DNA from: Synchiropus splendidus
Lineage: Eukaryota > Chordata > Actinopteri > Syngnathiformes > Callionymidae
Length of the DNA: 64,000 bases
Reading direction: 5' to 3'
Assembly (NCBI RefSeq): GCF_027744825.2
Contig: NC_071334.1
Coordinates: 6,079,937-6,143,936, forward strand
Of this stretch, positions 59,723-64,000 are shown in pieces. Every line of letters starts with the position of its first letter. Position 1 is the first letter of the stretch. The position numbers and the translations under genes are program-made. The notes under the pieces were generated by a model that ran no database searches, was not told the DNA's origin, and worked only from the letters and a program-made list of their open reading frames with translations.

Positions 59723-62700
59723 GGTGAGCGACTGCAGCTTCCACACATCCTCGTGAGAATTGGACGGACAGGACCACGGAACCGGACCGTCGGTGTCGTG
59801 GCTGTGCGTAAAGCAGGAGCGGGGAGCGAGGACTCCTCCGCCGGCTGCCGATCAACTGATCAGTGAGAGACGCCAAGTGTTGGAATCCACTCACGCACTG
59901 TGCAGCTCGTCATCATGCCAAAAGCTGCGTGGCCTCGTGATGCATTCACATCCCGAGGGAAAAAGAACATCGTGAATTCCCTTTAAACCTGGCAGTGGGC
60001 GTTGTGTTGACAATGCAACATTGTGTTAATGATCAAAGAAATTGAACGGATGAAAAGTCAGATGCCGTTTTTTTTCAAAGATATTTAGTTTAAAATGCAC
60101 CAAGCTTTTATTTAATATTGTCCCTGCACTGACTGACTGTGGTCAGTATTTCATAAATTATTGTGCATTGTAAATAGGTCATCTCCAAGAAACAAGGTTC
60201 TTTTGGGTCCAAAAAGTGTGGTCTTATTTTTAAATGTCATTAATGCATCCGAAAAGTTTGAACCCTATTTTACCTGATTTCATTATCAAAATGATGCTGA
60301 CTGTACTTTAATCTTTAGTGTTTTTTGCCATGTAAGAATCTTGATTTTTGCTGTATTATTGCCACCAGATGACACTGTTTCTATAAGTGCAGGAGTCAAG
60401 GTCACAAGCAGGCCGGTGCCCTCATGACTTGAGTTGACTCTCACTGGTAGTGAAATAGGGTCAGCATGCAAAAGCCAACCTCCCTGTAGCACATAATGGA
60501 TAGGGGAACTGTTGAGATGAAGTTTCTCTCTTCTCTCAACTGTCTCTTCAAATGCAAGGGAAAGTTTATCTACAATTCGAATGATGACAGGAAGACGTTG
60601 AATGCTTTGAAAATAGATTAGATTAGATTAGATTATCTGGCCTCTATTAGTCCCATGAAATTCATGCGTTACATGTATTGCATCCCGTCTGTTATGGGGT
60701 GGTTCAAAAATGAAAGGGCATATAAGTCTTGCCTAATGTTACAGCTCAAATATGACCTTTTCAAAAACTGAAAGTGGAACAATACTGGTTTCACAGAGAC
60801 ATATTCAGAGTGTATTAGTCTAAGATTATGGATATTCAAAATTGATTTTTCAACACAGTGTGTGTGTGTCATGGTCTGTTCCACTGGTTAGCCTTGTCAC
60901 TCTAGGTGATAGTTTTGAGTAAGAAACTACATGACCTTGCTGCCATAAATAGTCCTGAGAACCTTTTGAGATTTCGACATTACTTCACATGGCTTTACTG
61001 GTGACACACAGAGTTGCACGATACTTTGTGTGGTTATAGCAGACCGGAGCTCCTCATGGGATATAACTGCTGACTGCTCACAAGTGTACTCCCGGAGCGC
61101 TCATCATCTTCCACCAACACAAGTCAAACGTAAAATGTAAAAAATATGAAAAGTATAATTCCCAAATCTTTGGGAATTGATGATAAAAATGAATGCAAAC
61201 ACCATAAAAGCGCTTTGTTAACATTGCAGCTAATTATACAAACATTTTTGAAAGGCTGTTCACACTGACTAATGAAGACAAGTCAACAAAGGTTTTATTA
61301 TGGAATATTGACTCCTCTACTACTTGAATTACATGAAATTAAACATGTGGAATGGTTTTCAGGAATAAGCTTCTATGAGAGAAAACTTGATACAAATAGG
61401 GAATTTCGAGGTTCTTTCCGTGCTAAAAAACAACAAAACAAGTCCGCTTCAATGCGTCATGTCCTCTCGGCCAGAGAATGAATGTTTGTTCAGTTGAAAG
61501 TAGTTAAACGTTCTGAGTAGTGGGTTTCTGGGATTTGCAGCACTCTTTTTCCCATGGCACGTGAACGCAGCACCGTTCCTCCGCCGGCATCAAGCTCCAT
61601 GGTAACCGCGCGCTCCGGCTCCGTTCTCTCCGGCGCGGGGCGCCTGGAGCGCACGTGCGCCGCCTCACAGACCAGAAACACCCGCCGTCACACACCTGCA
61701 GGTCGACGCGCGCGGTGATACGTTTGGTACTGACGACAAAAGAAGTTCGCTTCAAAACCAAATGACTGAGAACAACTACGCTGCACCTGTTGGGAAACAG
61801 TTTCGCAATTAAATGATTTTTTTAAACGTCTTCAAGGAAGCGTCTCCCACTAAAACCGCTCCAGAAAGATGTTCGAACTCATCTCTCGACTCAACCACAG
61901 ACCACAGGTATTGACGACGCTCTGGGACGACACTGGCGACTCACCGGGGGAAGACGCGCGGCGGAAGGTTCGAAAATAAAAGCTCATCCGCTCCAGTTCC
62001 CCGGTGAACCGAGCGTTCAGGCCGACGTCCGCTGAGTGAAATCGCTTCCTACCTTTGCTCCGCGACTCAGGTATCCGACGGTGAGCAGCGAAGGGAGACT
62101 CGGTGAAGAAGGGAGGACTCTCCCCTCCGACAGACGGGTGGAGGAGGAAGTGGCGCTGTCTCCGCAGGTGAGGGATACTCTCCTCCCACGGAAGCGCTCA
62201 GGTGTCGTGTGCTGCGCTACACGCTCGTCCCGAAATGACTCGCTTCTCGCGGAGGTCCGCCGCAGAAAGGGAGACCCGGGTGCGACGCATTCCTCTGCAG
62301 ACGTGTGCAGACCTGCAGCAGACTCTGTTCAAATCCCTCAGGTCTGAGAAAAGCCTCCTGGAGAGTCGCCACTCCCAGCCAGTGATGCAAATGACTTGTT
62401 CCAAATTTCCCAATGATGTTGTATTAATGCCCGGCAGCATTTCTAAATGTTCGGAAGAAACTTGAACATGATTGACACACTATATTTGGAGAACCAGACG
62501 CGCAGGCTTTGTGTGGAAGGGAGGACCTGCAGCAAACCAGGACATGCCAGGCTTTGTTTGTACTCTTTGGTCAGATTGAGAGGCCCTTTTGTTTTTCAAC
62601 TAAACCATCTTGGATTTACTTTAGTATCTAGCAAGCTGTTATTATTGTGGTGGCGTAACCAGGAAGATTAAGCATTCATCATCATTTAACAGTATGTTTT

Positions 62701-64000
62701 CTTTCATATTTTCCATGACTTAGTAGTATACATTAGATTATCTTGTGTGTATTTTACCAAACTGATTTAATGCATTTTTTTATTCATTGTTGTCAACATT
62801 AAACATTCCAGAATATGATAAATATTTAATAAATGTTGAAGGATTTAAGTGAAATTCGGAGTATCGTCATTGAGCTTTAGTTTGCTACTACTGCTGTCAC
62901 TACTTTGGGTGTCTGTTTCCGCTTTTCTGAAGCGGCGGCGTCTTGCACGTCCTGCCTCATCATTCCTGGGAAGGTACAGTAGTCGGCAGTAGTTCCTAAG
63001 TGAAGTTAGTTAAAGCCTTCAGGCATGAAACCTCTTCACAGTAGGAGTGTAACGGCTACTGGTATACACAAGTCACACTTGTGATGGAAGGTAATTCAGC
63101 GTCTTTTAGAAATCACCAGCAAACTGTGTTCATGATTGAAATCTACCTCGAATCAATACATAGCGATTTTTGTCTTTAATTCTGGTTAAACAAAGTCCAG
63201 ACTGCAAAGATCTGTGTGTGATGTCAGCAGGCTGATCACAACTGTATGAATTACAATGGACCCAATATATGTTTAAGTGCTTTATTTCAGAATCACAAGG
63301 ATTAAAATAAACACACACACACACCAAAAGGAATTTGTACATTTGTACTTCTATCTTGGGGGACATTGTCAGGTTTCTCTTTGCGATAACCCTTTCCCCA
63401 GCCTCTCCCCTTAAACCTAACCATCCAAAACACATGACTCACCTGAACCAGGACTCTGAACCAAACTGAAACCCAGTTGTAATGACCCAGTTATTTTGAA
63501 GTCTTCTTTCTAAAATTGAGGCTTAACCTTGTGGGTGGGGTCCAGCTAAACGTCCCCACAAAGTCATTTGGTCCTCACAAGGATAGTGTTTTGTCAAGAA
63601 TTGGTCCCCCACAAAGAACAGGATAAACAACCCCCCGCACATACACAGGTTAGTATCTCTCATACACACACACAAAACGCATTTACACACAGCCACTGAT
63701 CCAAAGGGAAAGCAGGAAAAAGGGGCTGACATCATAAGAGCTATTCTTCACTCCGCTCTTTTTCAATCTCCGTTTCATGGAAGAAGAAATACTGACAGTA
63801 CTGTATGCAGTGTATCAGTCAGGAAGCTAAGTGATATAATATATTCAAAACAGTCACAGAACATGTCAAATAACATGTGAGATGTCTGTCACGTATCAGA
63901 GAATTGAAATAAACATTCACTCATTCTGAATCCAACTGACAGAGTCGCTCATATCTGCTGCTGGGTGTTTGTTGAGGCGACGCTCATGAGCTGCTGCCAG
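59723..64000. other. ano1 upstream flank with CpG-rich block
   Basis: CpG-dense sequence surrounds exon 1 (about 59560-59890) and again 61560-62330. The second block has donor-like sites on both strands: minus GACCTGCAG|GTGTGTG near 61703 and plus CCGCAG|GTGAGG near 62166. It could hold an alternative ano1 5' exon or a divergent promoter, but no conserved coding sequence supports either. Dispersed repeat B copy 3 lies at 63340-63640. Confidence 0.35.
63340..63640 (+). repeat. Dispersed repeat B, copy 3
   Basis: GATAACCCTTTCCCCAGCCT, AACCATCCAAAACACATGAC and TTTGGTCCTCACAAGGATAG, the most complete of three copies. Confidence 0.65.

Noticed and set aside
61490..62347. CpG-rich reading frames on both strands upstream of ano1
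   Set aside because: None shows conserved protein sequence, and the donor-like sites exist on both strands. Kept only as a possible promoter or 5' exon region.

Overview
The window is vertebrate genomic DNA, almost certainly from a teleost fish. Short coding exons lie between GT-AG introns. TATA boxes and AATAAA signals flank the genes, CA/GT, GAA and GGAT microsatellites are frequent, and there are many short inverted-repeat transposons and truncated LINEs. The protein content is a tandem array of six-cysteine astacins, a fish-type expansion, followed by fadd and an anoctamin-1-like gene. No prokaryotic feature, CRISPR array, tRNA or rRNA gene was recognised.

Layout. (1) 1-13.6 kb, plus strand: three tandem astacin metalloprotease genes of the hatching-enzyme/nephrosin (c6ast) type. 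The first lacks its 5' end at the window edge. The second (4227-7173) and third (9611-13498) appear complete, at 269 and 265 residues. Each has nine coding pieces, including a 4-nt microexon and a stop codon split by the last intron. (2) 14.8-16.0 kb, minus strand: a two-exon fadd gene (death-effector plus death domain). (3) 18.1-59.7 kb, minus strand: an anoctamin-1-like Ca2+-activated chloride channel gene. It could be rebuilt as 25 coding exons with consistent reading phase (3054 nt, 1017 codons), plus a candidate 12-nt in-frame microexon. (4) 59.7-64 kb: upstream flank with a CpG-rich block and no coding gene that I can support.

The ano1-fadd tandem on one strand is the arrangement known on human chromosome 11q13. 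The astacin array lies where PPFIA1 would follow FADD in mammals.

The non-coding part is shaped by mobile DNA. One inverted-repeat element family (five copies) carries paired sequences that fit the CTCF core consensus. A hAT-like foldback family is marked by near-identical 8-bp target duplications. Two nearly identical LINE fragments lie in opposite orientation on either side of ano1 exons 22-24. The proteases, the death adaptor and the chloride channel share a neighbourhood but no evident pathway.
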